NCBI GenBank assembly: GCA_963737745.1
Contig: CAVTTR010000007.1
Location: forward strand, 310,001 to 374,000
DNA: 64,000 bases
Reading direction: 5' to 3'
Origin: Bog-473 sp963737745
Lineage (GTDB): Bacteria > Actinomycetota > Acidimicrobiia > Acidimicrobiales > RAAP-2
Below are positions 52,139 to 61,044 of the stretch, in pieces (the first letter of the stretch is position 1; the number at the start of each line of letters is the position of its first letter). A model generated the notes under the pieces. It did not search any database. It was given only the letters and a program-made list of their open reading frames with translations, and had not been told where the DNA came from. A program made the translations under genes and the position numbers.

Positions 52139-53255
52139 TCAAATGCCGATGCGCTGTGCCAGGAGCTCGCGGTGGTAGGACGGATCGCCGAGCAGGAGCT
52201 CCGAGGATTTGGCCCGCTTGAAATACAGGTGGGCCGGGTGCTCCCAGGTGAAGCCGATGCCCCCGTGGATCTGAATGTTCTCCGCCGCAGCGTGGAAATA
52301 GGCCTCGGAGCAGTAGGACTTGGCCAGGCTGGCCACCACCGGCAGCTCGTCGGAGTCCTCGGCTGCGGCCCAGGCGGCGTAATAGGCCGCCGACCGGGCC
52401 GACTCGACCTCGAGCAGCATGTCGGCGCACTTGTGCTTAATGGCCTGGAAGCTCCCGATGGGCCGACCGAACTGCATACGGGTCTTGGCGTACTCGACCG
52501 ACGCGTCGAGGACGCGCTGGGCCCCGCCGACCTGCTCGGCCGCCAGGGCCACGGCCGCCAGGTCGAGGGTCTTGGACAGCCCGGGTTCGGCGCCACCATC
52601 TGTTCCGATCAACCACGCCGGGGTACCGGAGAACTCGAGCCGGGCCTGCTTGCGCGTCTGATCCATCGTCGGCAGCGGGGTACGGGTCATCCCCGGCAGC
52701 GTCGTCCTTGACCCCGAAGAGCGAGATGCCCTTGCTGGTGCGGGCCGCCACCACGATCAGGTTGGCCACATGGCCGTCGATCACGAACATCTTGTGCCCG
52801 TCGAGAACCCAACCGTCCCCCTGCGGCGAGGCGGCGCACTCGATCCCGCTCACGTCCCACTTCCCGTTGTCCTCGGTGATGGCGAGCGTCCCGATCGTCT
52901 CCCCTGACGCCAGGCCGGGCAACAGATACTTTTTGGCGCCCTCGTCGCCCGACGTCAACACGGCGTTGGCGGCCAGCACCACCGTCGAGAAGAACGGAGC
53001 GCACAAAAGGGCCGCCCCCATCTCCTCGAGCACGACGACCAACTCCACATAGGTGAAACCCGCGCCGCCGTATGCCTCGGGAACCGTCAGCGACTGCAGT
53101 CCCAGTTGGTCGGCCATCTGTCGCCACACGGCCGGGTCATAGCCCTCGGTCGTGTCCATCAAGCGACGCACCTCGCTCTCGGGAGACTTCTCGGCGAGAA
53201 ATCGGCGCACCGCGCTCCGCAGCTCTTCCTGCTCGTCACTGAAGGCCAAATTCAT
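52139..53255 (-). CDS. Acyl-CoA dehydrogenase, frameshifted
   Basis: A FAD-dependent acyl-CoA dehydrogenase of about 371 residues. The first frame has MNLAFSDEQEELRSAVRRFL, VPEAYGGAGFTYVELVVV and ITEDNGKWD. It breaks at CCCC (52691-52694 on plus); deleting one base joins it to the second frame, which has RMQFGRPIGSFQAIKHKCADM and IHGGIGFTWEHPAHLYFKR. The catalytic Glu position lies near SKTLDLAAVAL or in the last block and I cannot assign it securely. It ends directly where the hydrolase gene begins. It probably performs beta-oxidation-like dehydrogenation of an unusual acyl-CoA. Confidence 0.85.
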
Positions 53256-53368
53256 CGGCGCGCTCCCTCTGCCCCTGTGCTGCGCCTCAGCTGCTCTGTC
53301 CTGGGTGGCTGTCTACCAGAAGCATGCCCCCGCGACCAGAACGCCTCCCGTTGTGAGACGCTGGAGGC

Positions 53369-53986
53369 ATGGGACAGCTGGAGAAGATCTGGAGTGATGC
53401 TGCGGCCGACGTCCACCAAATAGTGGTCGGCCCCATGGAGAACAACGTCTACGTGATTCGTTGCAAGCGGTCGGGCGAGGCGATGCTCATCGATGCCGCC
53501 AACGAACACGAGGCGTTGTTGGAGATCTGCACCAATCTGGGGGTGAACCAGGTAGTGGAGACGCACGGGCACTGGGACCACATCCAGGCGGTGCCCGCCG
53601 TACGCGAGGCCGGGATCTCGGTGGCTGTCACGCAGGCGGACGCCGGGATGCTCCCCAGTTACGACCTCATCCTCACCGACGAAGAACAGCTCACCGTCGG
53701 TGACCTGCGCATCCGCACGCTGGCCACGCCCGGCCACACTCCGGGCTCTATCTGCTTCGCCGTCGAGGGGACGCCTCTTTTGTTCACCGGCGACACCCTT
53801 TTTCCTGGTGGTCCCGGCAATACCAGTTCAGAGGGCGGCGACTTCAGCACGATCATCAACGCCATCGATCGCCGGATCTTTGCGAAATTCGCGCCCGACA
53901 CCGTGGTTCTCCCGGGTCACGGCCTGGCCACCACGGTCGGCAACGAGTCTCCCCACCTCCAAGAATGGGTAGATCGAGGTTGGTGA
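53369..53986 (+). CDS. MBL-fold metallo-hydrolase (glyoxalase II-like)
   Basis: A 205-residue metallo-beta-lactamase-fold protein. The metal motif THGHWDHIQAV, a later His in TPGHTPGSICF, the bridging Asp in FTGDTLFPGGPGN and LPGHGLATT are all visible. Members hydrolyse thioesters such as lactoyl-thiol adducts; in an actinobacterium a mycothiol adduct is possible. It stands directly upstream (49 bases) of sufC and may be read into it. Confidence 0.87.
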   Translation: MGQLEKIWSDAAADVHQIVVGPMENNVYVIRCKRSGEAMLIDAANEHEALLEICTNLGVNQVVETHGHWDHIQAVPAVREAGISVAVTQADAGMLPSYDLILTDEEQLTVGDLRIRTLATPGHTPGSICFAVEGTPLLFTGDTLFPGGPGNTSSEGGDFSTIINAIDRRIFAKFAPDTVVLPGHGLATTVGNESPHLQEWVDRGW

Positions 53987-54035
53987 ACAAAAGACCCTGT
54001 CCGCAATACCTGACCAAAACGATAGACTTTTAGCA

Positions 54036-54782
54036 ATGCCGACCACTCCTTTGCTCGAGATCCGCGATCTCCACGTGGCAGCCGAAGGACAGGAAATTCT
54101 CCGCGGCGTCAATCTGTCGGTCGGAACCGGGGAGATCCATGCCCTCATGGGGCCGAACGGAGCCGGCAAGTCGACGCTGGCCGGTGCCCTGATGGGCCAC
54201 CCCTCCTACACCGTGACAGCGGGATCCATTCTCCTCGACGGCGAAGATGTCACGGCCTGGCCGACCGATGTTCGGTCCAAGGCCGGGCTGTTCCTGGCCT
54301 TCCAGTACCCCGAGTCGATCGAAGGCGTATCGGTCACCCAGTTCCTCCGCCAAGCGATGGCGGCGCGCACCGACGACGATGTCTCGGCCCTCGAAGTGCG
54401 CGTCCTCATGACCGAGTGGATGCAGCGGCTCGGCATGGATTCGTCATTTGCCAGCCGGCATCTCAACCAGGGCTTCAGCGGCGGCGAAAAAAAGCGCAAC
54501 GAGATCCTGCAAATGGCCCTCCTCAAGCCCCGGGTGGCGGTGTTGGACGAGACCGACTCCGGCCTCGACATCGACGCCCTGCGGGTGGTGGGCCGGGGTG
54601 TGCATGCGGTGCGCGAGGAGCGTCCGGAGCTCGGTGTGTTGGCCATCACCCACTATCAGCGCCTGCTCGATGAGTTGATCCCCGATGTCGTGCATCTCCT
54701 CGTCGACGGCCGGATCGTGCTGAGCGGCGGCGCCGAACTGGCCAAGCGGGTGGAAGCGGAAGGGTACGAGGCGTGGCGATGA
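54036..54782 (+). CDS. sufC: Fe-S assembly ATPase SufC (first copy)
   Basis: The ABC-type ATPase of the SufBCD scaffold. Of 248 residues, Walker A is GPNGAGKS (39-46). The SufC-specific FQYPESIEGVSV, the signature FSGGEKKRNEILQM, Walker B VAVLDETDSGLDIDAL and the switch His in AITHYQRLL are all present. No ribosome binding site precedes ATG 54036; TAGACT at 54023-54028 would place transcription start at about the ATG, so it is probably leaderless. It is followed by sufS and sufU with overlapping codons. A second sufC lies 4.5 kb away. Confidence 0.93.
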   Translation: MPTTPLLEIRDLHVAAEGQEILRGVNLSVGTGEIHALMGPNGAGKSTLAGALMGHPSYTVTAGSILLDGEDVTAWPTDVRSKAGLFLAFQYPESIEGVSVTQFLRQAMAARTDDDVSALEVRVLMTEWMQRLGMDSSFASRHLNQGFSGGEKKRNEILQMALLKPRVAVLDETDSGLDIDALRVVGRGVHAVREERPELGVLAITHYQRLLDELIPDVVHLLVDGRIVLSGGAELAKRVEAEGYEAWR

Positions 54783-56020
54783 CGACAACCGCGCTCAATG
54801 TCGAAGCACTCCGCAAGGACTTCCCGCTCCTCACCCGGACCGTGCACGACCGCCCGATCGTGTACCTCGACTCGGCCTCCTCTGCCCTCCAACCCCACGC
54901 CGTCATCAACGCCATGGCGCGCTATTACGAGACGACGCACGCCAACGTGCACCGCGGGGTGTACGCCACCGCCGAGGAGTCGACGCACCTGTACGAACAC
55001 GCTCGCGTCGTGGTGGGCCGCTTCATCGGCGCACCGGCGCCAGCCGAAGAGGTCGTGTTCACCAAGAACACGACCGAATCCATCAACCTGGTGGCCCACA
55101 CCTGGGCGCGCACCAACCTCAAGGCCGGCGACTCCATCCTCCTCACCGAAATGGAGCACCATGCCAACATCGTCCCCTGGCTCATGCTGGCCAAAGAGGT
55201 GGGCCTCGAATTGCGCTACATACCGGTCGACGGAGAGGGTCGCCTCGACCTGAGCGACCTGACCACCTTGGTGGCCGGCGTGAAGTTGGTTGGCGTCTCG
55301 GCCATGTCGAATGTCCTCGGCACGATCAACCCGGTGGCCGAGATCGCCGCCGTGGCCCACGACGCCGGAGCACTCGTCCTGGTCGACGGGGCGCAGTTGG
55401 TACCCCACGCCCCGGTCGACGTCGTCGCACTCGGGGCGGACTTCGTGGCCTTTTCGGGCCACAAGATGATGGGCCCGACCGGGATCGGCGTGCTGTGGGC
55501 CCGACAGGACATCCTCAACGCCATGCCACCGTTCCTCGGCGGCGGCGGCATGATCCTCGACGTCAAGCTCGAGTCCTTCCGCGCCGCACCCCCTCCGGGT
55601 CGCTTCGAGGCTGGAACGCCGCCGATCGCCGAAGCCGTCGGACTCTCGACCGCGGTGGACTACCTGACCGATATCGGCATGGACCGCATCCGCTCCCACG
55701 AGTTCGAGCTCACCAATTACGCCCTGGCGCGGTTGGATGAGAAGTTGGGAGCCGACGTGCGGATCTTCGGGCCTCCGGCCGGGCCGGACCGGGGCGGCGT
55801 GATCTCCCTGGCCTACCGCGACGTGCACGCGCATGACCTCGCCCAGGTGCTGGACCAGTTCGGAGTCTGCGTGCGCCCGGGGCACCACTGCGCCAAGCCC
55901 CTCATGCGCAAGCTCGGGGTCCAGGCGACCGCTCGTGCCTCATTGTCCCTGTTCAGCGACGAACACGACATCGAAGTGCTGATTGAAGGATTGGTAGAAG
56001 CCGGTAGATTGTTCGGGTGA
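54779..56020 (+). CDS. sufS: Cysteine desulfurase SufS
   Basis: A PLP enzyme of 413 residues that removes sulfur from cysteine for cluster assembly. The PLP Lys229 is in FSGHKMMGPTGIG, EMEHHANIVPW is the type II SufS signature and the persulfide Cys371 is in RPGHHCAKP, on the short loop of group II enzymes. ATG 54779 overlaps the sufC stop (ATGA); GTG 54773 is an alternative. It needs SufU as sulfur acceptor, encoded next. Confidence 0.95.
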   Translation: MTTTALNVEALRKDFPLLTRTVHDRPIVYLDSASSALQPHAVINAMARYYETTHANVHRGVYATAEESTHLYEHARVVVGRFIGAPAPAEEVVFTKNTTESINLVAHTWARTNLKAGDSILLTEMEHHANIVPWLMLAKEVGLELRYIPVDGEGRLDLSDLTTLVAGVKLVGVSAMSNVLGTINPVAEIAAVAHDAGALVLVDGAQLVPHAPVDVVALGADFVAFSGHKMMGPTGIGVLWARQDILNAMPPFLGGGGMILDVKLESFRAAPPPGRFEAGTPPIAEAVGLSTAVDYLTDIGMDRIRSHEFELTNYALARLDEKLGADVRIFGPPAGPDRGGVISLAYRDVHAHDLAQVLDQFGVCVRPGHHCAKPLMRKLGVQATARASLSLFSDEHDIEVLIEGLVEAGRLFG

Positions 56021-56501
56021 GTTCCGACTTCGACGATCTCTATCGGGAAATCATCCTCGACCACTACCGCTCCCCCCGCAACCGTGGCGAGCTCGCGTCT
56101 CCCCCGCCCATCGCGTGGAGGGCTTCAATCCGTTGTGCGGCGACGAGGTCGTCATCAGCCTTCTGGTCGAAGATGGCAAGCTGTCGGACCTCAAGATCGA
56201 CGGCTCGGGGTGTTCGATCAGCCAATCGTCCGCCTCCCTCATGTCCTCTGCCGTGAAGGGAAAGTCTCTGGATGAGGTGCGCCAGCTCATTCACACCTTC
56301 AAAGGCATGATGTCGATCCACGAGGCCCACCTCGGCAAGGACGGCGAGAACGAGGAGCCCGAAGTCATCGATCTGGGCAAGCTCGGTGAGCTGGCCGCCC
56401 TACAAGGTGTGGTGAAGTTCCCGGTGCGGATCAAGTGCGCCACTCTCAGTTGGGTCGCCCTGGCGCAAGGCCTCGACGAAGTGGCGGCAGAAGCGTCCTG
56501 A
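56017..56501 (+). CDS. sufU: Sulfur-relay protein SufU, frameshifted
   Basis: The zinc-dependent sulfur transfer partner of SufS. The N-terminal DLYREIILDHYRSPRNRGEL breaks at the C-run 56101-56105. Adding one C restores ASPPAHRVEGFNPLCGDEV and continues in the second frame. Three ligand Cys are present, in NPLCGDEV, GSGCSIS and RIKCATLSW, with the roughly 20-residue insertion that separates SufU from IscU (HEAHLGKDGENEE). Restored length is about 161 residues. It overlaps sufS by 4 bases. This is the only break needing an insertion instead of a deletion. Confidence 0.88.
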
Positions 56502-56502
56502 C

Positions 56503-57138
56503 GTGAGCGACGTCGAGGTCTTCGTCGATCCGAGTTGCCCATGGGCCTGGATCACCTCGCGTTGGGTCCAAGAAGTTGCCACCACACGCGATTTCACCGT
56601 CACCTGGCGCTCGTACTGCCTCGAGATTCGTGACGACTACGACGTGGCCCCCACCATGCCCGCCTCCAGGCGCGATACCGCTCTGGCGGCTCATGCAGTT
56701 TCGCACCGGATGCTGCGGATCTTCGAGGCCGCACGAGCCGAGGCTGGGGAAGCAGCCGTCGATGCTCTCTACACCGAGTGGGGACGCCTGTACTTCGACG
56801 GCGCGACGGGTGACGACGCGCTCCTGGCGCGATGCCTCGCCGCCAGTGGCTTGCATGCGGAGCTCATCGGTGCGGCCGAGGAATCCAAGTGGGACGCACC
56901 GATCGTCGAATCGATGGAGGTGGCCTACGCCTTCGGCGGCCCCAAGACCCAGACGCCGACCATCGTCGTGCGGGCTACACCCCCCTACGGCTTCAAGGGG
57001 CCGGTAATGGCGCCGGCGCCGACGGGCGAAGCCGCCCTCAACATGTGGGACGCCATCGCGGTCCTGGCCCAGGAGCCGGGTTTCTTCGAGATCACGCGAC
57101 CTCGGGTCAACCGCCCGATCCCGCCACCTATGAACTGA
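56503..57138 (+). CDS. Mycothiol-dependent nitroreductase Rv2466c-like (DsbA fold)
   Basis: A 211-residue DsbA/FrnE-fold protein. The active-site segment VDPSCPWAW has one Cys (Cys12) followed by Pro-Trp-Ala, where Rv2466c has CPWC; the resolving Cys is missing. TPTIVVRATPPYGFKGP contains the cis-Pro loop, and an all-helical insert spans about 65-140. In mycobacteria this protein reduces disulfides or nitro compounds with mycothiol. GTG at 56503 is one base after the sufU stop, so it belongs to the SUF operon and may protect or repair thiols there. Confidence 0.82.
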   Translation: MSDVEVFVDPSCPWAWITSRWVQEVATTRDFTVTWRSYCLEIRDDYDVAPTMPASRRDTALAAHAVSHRMLRIFEAARAEAGEAAVDALYTEWGRLYFDGATGDDALLARCLAASGLHAELIGAAEESKWDAPIVESMEVAYAFGGPKTQTPTIVVRATPPYGFKGPVMAPAPTGEAALNMWDAIAVLAQEPGFFEITRPRVNRPIPPPMN

Positions 57139-57211
57139 CGAGTGGCGCGCCGACGTGAGAAGTGTCGGCGCCGGTCATGGCTCGGATGCGTTTCGATCTA
57201 CCCTTGGCCGC

Positions 57212-57547
57212 ATGCCCCAAGAATCGCCTGCATCCCAGTGGTACACGGTGAGGTGCCTGTTCGGATCAGCGCGCCGGGAGGGCTTCTCCTACGAAGAGCG
57301 CATGACGCTTTGGTATACGGACAGTTTTGACAATGCCATCGCGCTGGCGGAAAAGGAGGCGGCGACCTATGCCGCGTCGGCCAAGGTCGACTACCTCGAT
57401 CTGGCGCAGGTGTGCCTCCTCCCCGGCCACCCAACCAGCGGAGCCGAGGTCTTCTCGCTCGTCCGCGACAGCGAGCTAGGGGCGGACGACTACCTGGATA
57501 ATTTCTTTGACACCGGGACCGAGCGACAGTCGTCGTGGACGGGCTGA
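57212..57547 (+). CDS. DUF4288-like hypothetical protein
   Basis: A 111-residue soluble protein with QWYTVRCLFGS, YEERMTLWYTDSFDNAIALAE split over strand and helix, and a Tyr/Asp-rich tail. The WYTVRC...YEERM pattern recalls DUF4288 domains, whose function is unknown. ATG 57212 is preferred as it leads directly to the first strand; an earlier start at 57155 gives a non-conserved leader. It follows the SUF operon on the same strand. Confidence 0.65.
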   Translation: MPQESPASQWYTVRCLFGSARREGFSYEERMTLWYTDSFDNAIALAEKEAATYAASAKVDYLDLAQVCLLPGHPTSGAEVFSLVRDSELGADDYLDNFFDTGTERQSSWTG

Positions 57548-57562
57548 GCCCCGGGCAGACCC

Positions 57563-58213
57563 CTACGAGCTGATGGGGAGGAGGGCGCCTTCGACATTGG
57601 CGCCCCACTGCACGGTGATGCCGTCTCCTCGCATCATCACCACGAACTGGCGTATCGACAGGTAAATGGCCAGGGCGGTCAATCCATAGGTCACGCCGGC
57701 CCGCTCGAGTACGAACGCATGGAGCGATGAGGTCAAGAGCAGCCAGAGCACGAAGCCGGCATTGAGCAAGAGCACGGTGGCCCACAGCACCGAAATCCGT
57801 ACGAAGAAACGGTGGACCAGCGGGCGGGCCAGTATCTCGGCGTCAATGGGACAAAAGTCGCCGGCGAAGCGCTGGGTAAAGGGACGCCGCACCAGGGCCG
57901 AGCCGAAAAGAACGAATGCAATGACAATGGTGCCCGCCATCGGTTGGGCAAAGTAAATGAAGGCGCTTCCGGTGATGAAGGACACCGTTGTCCGCAGGGT
58001 CAGGAGCAGCGTGCCCAACAAGAGCAACATGGAAATGCGCTCACCCCGGTGCACCCGGCGGGCCAAGGCCAAGAAGGACCACGCCAGTGCCGCGATCAAT
58101 GCGCCGCGGAAACCCCACAAGCTCAGCACGAGGTAGAACAACGCAAGGGGGGCGAGGATGGCCTCGAGGACGACCGGAACGGCATGACGCAGTGCAGCCC
58201 GAGGGGCTGGCAT
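57563..58213 (-). CDS. VC0807-like integral membrane protein
   Basis: A 216-residue membrane protein with about six hydrophobic segments (near 12-32, 33-50, 57-80, 85-104, 133-155, 165-185). ISMLLLLGTLLLTLRTTVSF and the RPFTQRF loop resemble the VC0807/DUF3159-like family, which has no established function. ATG 58213 is chosen because the first helix starts soon after; upstream sequence in frame looks non-coding. It is convergent with the DUF4288-like gene. Confidence 0.7.
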   Translation of the reverse strand: MPAPRAALRHAVPVVLEAILAPLALFYLVLSLWGFRGALIAALAWSFLALARRVHRGERISMLLLLGTLLLTLRTTVSFITGSAFIYFAQPMAGTIVIAFVLFGSALVRRPFTQRFAGDFCPIDAEILARPLVHRFFVRISVLWATVLLLNAGFVLWLLLTSSLHAFVLERAGVTYGLTALAIYLSIRQFVVMMRGDGITVQWGANVEGALLPISS

Positions 58214-58513
58214 CTTCAGGATCCCACCGCTCTTCCCGCACTCGTGCGCAGCGATGGTGAGCTTCGGGAGCTGCCCACGGCAAGGGACCCTGTCTTCCAC
58301 CACGTTCCCCTTGCGTCCCATGGGGACCGCCGATCGTTGCCCCCGTGAGCGAAGGCGCTTTGGCTCAGCGTGAGCTGATTCCAGCCTACGACGTCCTGGC
58401 CCCCTCCACCCGGTCAGGCCGGGGTGCAATTTGGTTGCATTTCGCGGCCGACGACGAGACGATCAACCAGGGACGCAGGAGAAATCCGCCCCGGATTGGA
58501 TCAGAGGATCCGA
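58214..58513. other. Intergenic region between membrane protein and sufC2
   Basis: Both flanking genes are on the minus strand. No supported gene is seen. A small inverted repeat TGCAA-tttgg-TTGCA lies near 58426-58440 and a GGATCAGAGGATCC element near 58497-58510, immediately after the sufC2 end. Either could help end transcription, but neither has a T-run. Confidence 0.35.
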
Positions 58514-59242
58514 TTACTTGCCGTAGCCGGCATACCCCGTCTGCTCGAGTTGCAGAGCGAGGTCGGCGTCCCCGCGCGCCACAATGCGCCCGTCGACCAT
58601 CACATGCACCATGTCTGCTTCCAATTCGACCAAGAAGCGATGAAAGTGCGTGATGGCGAGGATCCCGACTTCCCACTCCACCGTGGCTCGCTGCAGCCGA
58701 CGGGCCACATCGCCGAGAGCATCGACGTCGAGACCCGAATCGATCTCGTCCAGGATGCACAGCGCAGGATGGAGGACCCCCAGCTGCACCATTTCGGTCC
58801 GCTTCTTCTCCCCTCCCGACAGGTCGACATTGAGTGGTCTCGTCAAAAGAGCACGGTCGAGACCGACCGCCTTTGCTTCGGCCACCATTCTCTCGTCGAG
58901 GGTCGACTCGTCCTTGCCCTCCGTGGCGGCGTTGAGCAAGGCCCGGAGGCCGACACCTGGCACCTCCACCGGGTTCTGGAGGGCCAGGAACAACCCGGCG
59001 CGGCCTCGCTGCCATGCCGGCAGGTCCACCAGCTCCTCACCGTCCATCCGAATGGAGCCCGACGTGACCGTCGTTCCGGGGCGACCCATGAGGGCGTGCG
59101 CCAGCGTGCTCTTGCCTGAGCCGTTAGGGCCCATGACGACATGGACTTCCCCGCTCTTCATTTCGAGATCGATGCCGTGCAGCACGTCTCGGCCCCCGAC
59201 GGAGGCGTGGAGTCCCTCCACCACAAAACTGTGCGCCGTCAC
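58514..59242 (-). CDS. sufC: Second SufC-type ABC ATPase
   Basis: A 242-residue ATPase clearly of the SufC type but different from the first copy: Walker A GPNGSGKS (38-45), FLALQNPVEVPGVGLRALL in place of FQYPESIEGV, signature LSGGEKKRTEMVQL, Walker B LCILDEIDSGLDVDAL and the His in AITHFHRFL. GTG 59242 overlaps the Rieske gene as GTGA. It is last in a sufD-Rieske-sufC2 run. All motifs for ATP hydrolysis are intact, so it is not a decayed copy. It may be the true partner of the SufB and SufD here. Confidence 0.9.
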   Translation of the reverse strand: MTAHSFVVEGLHASVGGRDVLHGIDLEMKSGEVHVVMGPNGSGKSTLAHALMGRPGTTVTSGSIRMDGEELVDLPAWQRGRAGLFLALQNPVEVPGVGLRALLNAATEGKDESTLDERMVAEAKAVGLDRALLTRPLNVDLSGGEKKRTEMVQLGVLHPALCILDEIDSGLDVDALGDVARRLQRATVEWEVGILAITHFHRFLVELEADMVHVMVDGRIVARGDADLALQLEQTGYAGYGK

Positions 59243-59559
59243 GGCAGCACGACCGAGACGTTGCCGTTTGCGATCTCCACCTCGTAGACGGGCACCGGAT
59301 GCGTGGCCGGGAGTGAACACGGGGCGCCGGTCAGCAAGCTGAACGTGCTGCCGTGACGCGGACACTCGATCTCACGTTCCTCGACCCATACTTCCCCTTC
59401 GGCCAGAGAGTAGTTCTCGTGGCTGCATCGATCACCCACCGCATGAAACTCGTCGTCGGTGCGCACGAGGGCGATGCGATGACCGGCGACATCGAAACGC
59501 CTGGCTTGGCCCGAAGAAAGCTCGTCCATGCGACACAGAGTGACGGTCTCAGACATCAT
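59239..59559 (-). CDS. Rieske [2Fe-2S] ferredoxin-type protein
   Basis: A protein of about 106 residues with the two Rieske boxes: Cys45-x-His47 in RCSHENYSL and Cys66-x2-His69 in ECPRHGSTF, which bind a [2Fe-2S] cluster. It is of the small soluble NirD/BphF type rather than the membrane bc1 type. ATG 59559 (or 59556) overlaps sufD by 11 bases. Rieske genes inside suf operons recur in Actinobacteria; electron donation during cluster assembly is a reasonable inference. Confidence 0.9.
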   Translation of the reverse strand: MMSETVTLCRMDELSSGQARRFDVAGHRIALVRTDDEFHAVGDRCSHENYSLAEGEVWVEEREIECPRHGSTFSLLTGAPCSLPATHPVPVYEVEIANGNVSVVLP

Positions 59560-60880
59560 CGACCGCCCGGACGGCGCGGCGATTGCCGAAGGCGACATTG
59601 AGTCGGGCGTGGACTTCGCGCTTCAGGAGCGGCGTCACGGCGGGGATCGGGCCACGATCGATGATGTGATCGAAGAATCCCTGCACGATCAGACCCTCGG
59701 CCACGTCTGGGGCCACGCCCCGTGATTCGATGTAATACCGCTGATCCTCGTCGATCGGACCAACGGTCGAGGCGTGCGAGCACTTCACATCGTTCTCCAG
59801 GATGTCCAAGTTGGGGACCGAGTCCGCATGCGCACCTTCGTCGAGGACGAGGTTGTGATTGGTCTGTCGTGCGTCAGAGCGGACCGCCCCGCGGTGCACG
59901 CGGATGAGCCCGCTGTAGACGGAATGCGAGGTGCCGGCCACAGCGCCCTGACAGAGGAGCTCGCTGTTCGTGCGGGGCGCCACATGGTCCTGCAGCGTCC
60001 GAATGTCGTGCACCTGCGTTCCATTGCCGACATAGGTCGACAGGATCTCGCTCCGCGCCCCACGCCCCTCACCCGACACGTCAGCCCGTACTCGGTCATA
60101 GTCGCCACCAAGGCCGACGGTGAAGGTTCGCATCACCGATTCCTTTGCGCCGCGCGCCGCCAAGCGAGCGATGGACCAGGCGGCGTCGTTCAAGATCTGC
60201 AATGAGACATAGGAGAGCGTGGCTCCTTCGCCCGCCACCAGCTCGGTGACCGGGACCACCAACGCACGCGCTGGGCTCACCGGCCCGGCGTACACCTCAA
60301 CCACCGCGACGCTGGCTCCATCGCCCAGTCGGATGGCCGTCCGCGGAAAAACGGCGGACCCCGTGGCGGCGTCAGCCACGCCCCCGCACCAATGCAGGAC
60401 CAGGATCGGGTCGGCCACGACCACGCCGGCCGGCACGTCGATAAGAACGGCGTCAGCCGCGAAGGAATCGTTCAGGAGGACGAGCGCATCACCTCCGATC
60501 TGGACCGCTCCCACCATGTCGGCACCCCGAGCGTCGTCTTCGTCACCGCAGCGTCCCAGGCGCAGCCCGCTCGTGGCGGCTTCATTGCGCAGCGAGACGG
60601 GGTAGCCGTTATGCACCACGGCCTCTCCCGACAGCGGGCCGACGGTTGACGCCACCAGCCGCCGGAAGGTCTCGCCGTCTTCGGGCAACGGACCTGGTGA
60701 CGTCAGGACCGGAGAGAAATTTTCGAGCTTGAGCTCGTCTATCGGGGTGTAGCGCCACACTTCTTCGCTCTCTGAGGGCAGGGAGCAGGACTCGAAGGCC
60801 ACGAGTCCTGCCGCGCGCCGCTCACGGAGCCAGGCCGGCCCCGCTAAGGCGGCAGAACCCTCGGCATGAAACGTGTGCAG
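59549..60880 (-). CDS. sufD: Fe-S assembly scaffold protein SufD
   Basis: Part of the SufBC2D scaffold; right-handed beta-helix. EEVWRYTPIDELKL is the family N-terminal motif, and the C-terminal CSHASTVGPIDEDQRYYIESRG and FFDHIIDRG blocks (the first split by helix) are typical. The first ATG/GTG/TTG-type start in frame is GTG 60802, but family-like residues (AWLRERRAAG) continue upstream in frame to a CTG at 60880, preceded at 6 bases by AAAGAGG. No other start lies between that CTG and an upstream stop. I therefore place the start at CTG 60880, giving 443 residues; 417 residues if GTG is used. Confidence 0.88.
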   Translation of the reverse strand: MHTFHAEGSAALAGPAWLRERRAAGLVAFESCSLPSESEEVWRYTPIDELKLENFSPVLTSPGPLPEDGETFRRLVASTVGPLSGEAVVHNGYPVSLRNEAATSGLRLGRCGDEDDARGADMVGAVQIGGDALVLLNDSFAADAVLIDVPAGVVVADPILVLHWCGGVADAATGSAVFPRTAIRLGDGASVAVVEVYAGPVSPARALVVPVTELVAGEGATLSYVSLQILNDAAWSIARLAARGAKESVMRTFTVGLGGDYDRVRADVSGEGRGARSEILSTYVGNGTQVHDIRTLQDHVAPRTNSELLCQGAVAGTSHSVYSGLIRVHRGAVRSDARQTNHNLVLDEGAHADSVPNLDILENDVKCSHASTVGPIDEDQRYYIESRGVAPDVAEGLIVQGFFDHIIDRGPIPAVTPLLKREVHARLNVAFGNRRAVRAVDDV

Positions 60881-60893
60881 GATGAACCTCTTT
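60878..60893 (-). promoter_or_regulatory. Ribosome binding site and candidate CTG start of sufD
   Basis: On the minus strand AAAGAGG (60887-60893) lies 6 bases before CTG (60878-60880). The reading frame upstream stops at TGA (60893-60895). No other purine-rich site lies near the alternative GTG at 60802. A sequencing error changing ATG or GTG to CTG would explain the same pattern. Confidence 0.5.
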
Positions 60894-61044
60894 CAGATAC
60901 TGGTGCGGCGCGGCGTAGGTGGCGACGGAGTCCTGGCGAGGGACCCTGCATCGGATCCCTACGGGGCCGATTGCGGGGTTCGTACCGCCCCCCTCACTCT
61001 AGTGGCCCCCCGGACCGTTGTTTCCGGCGCATTAGCCTGCCCCT

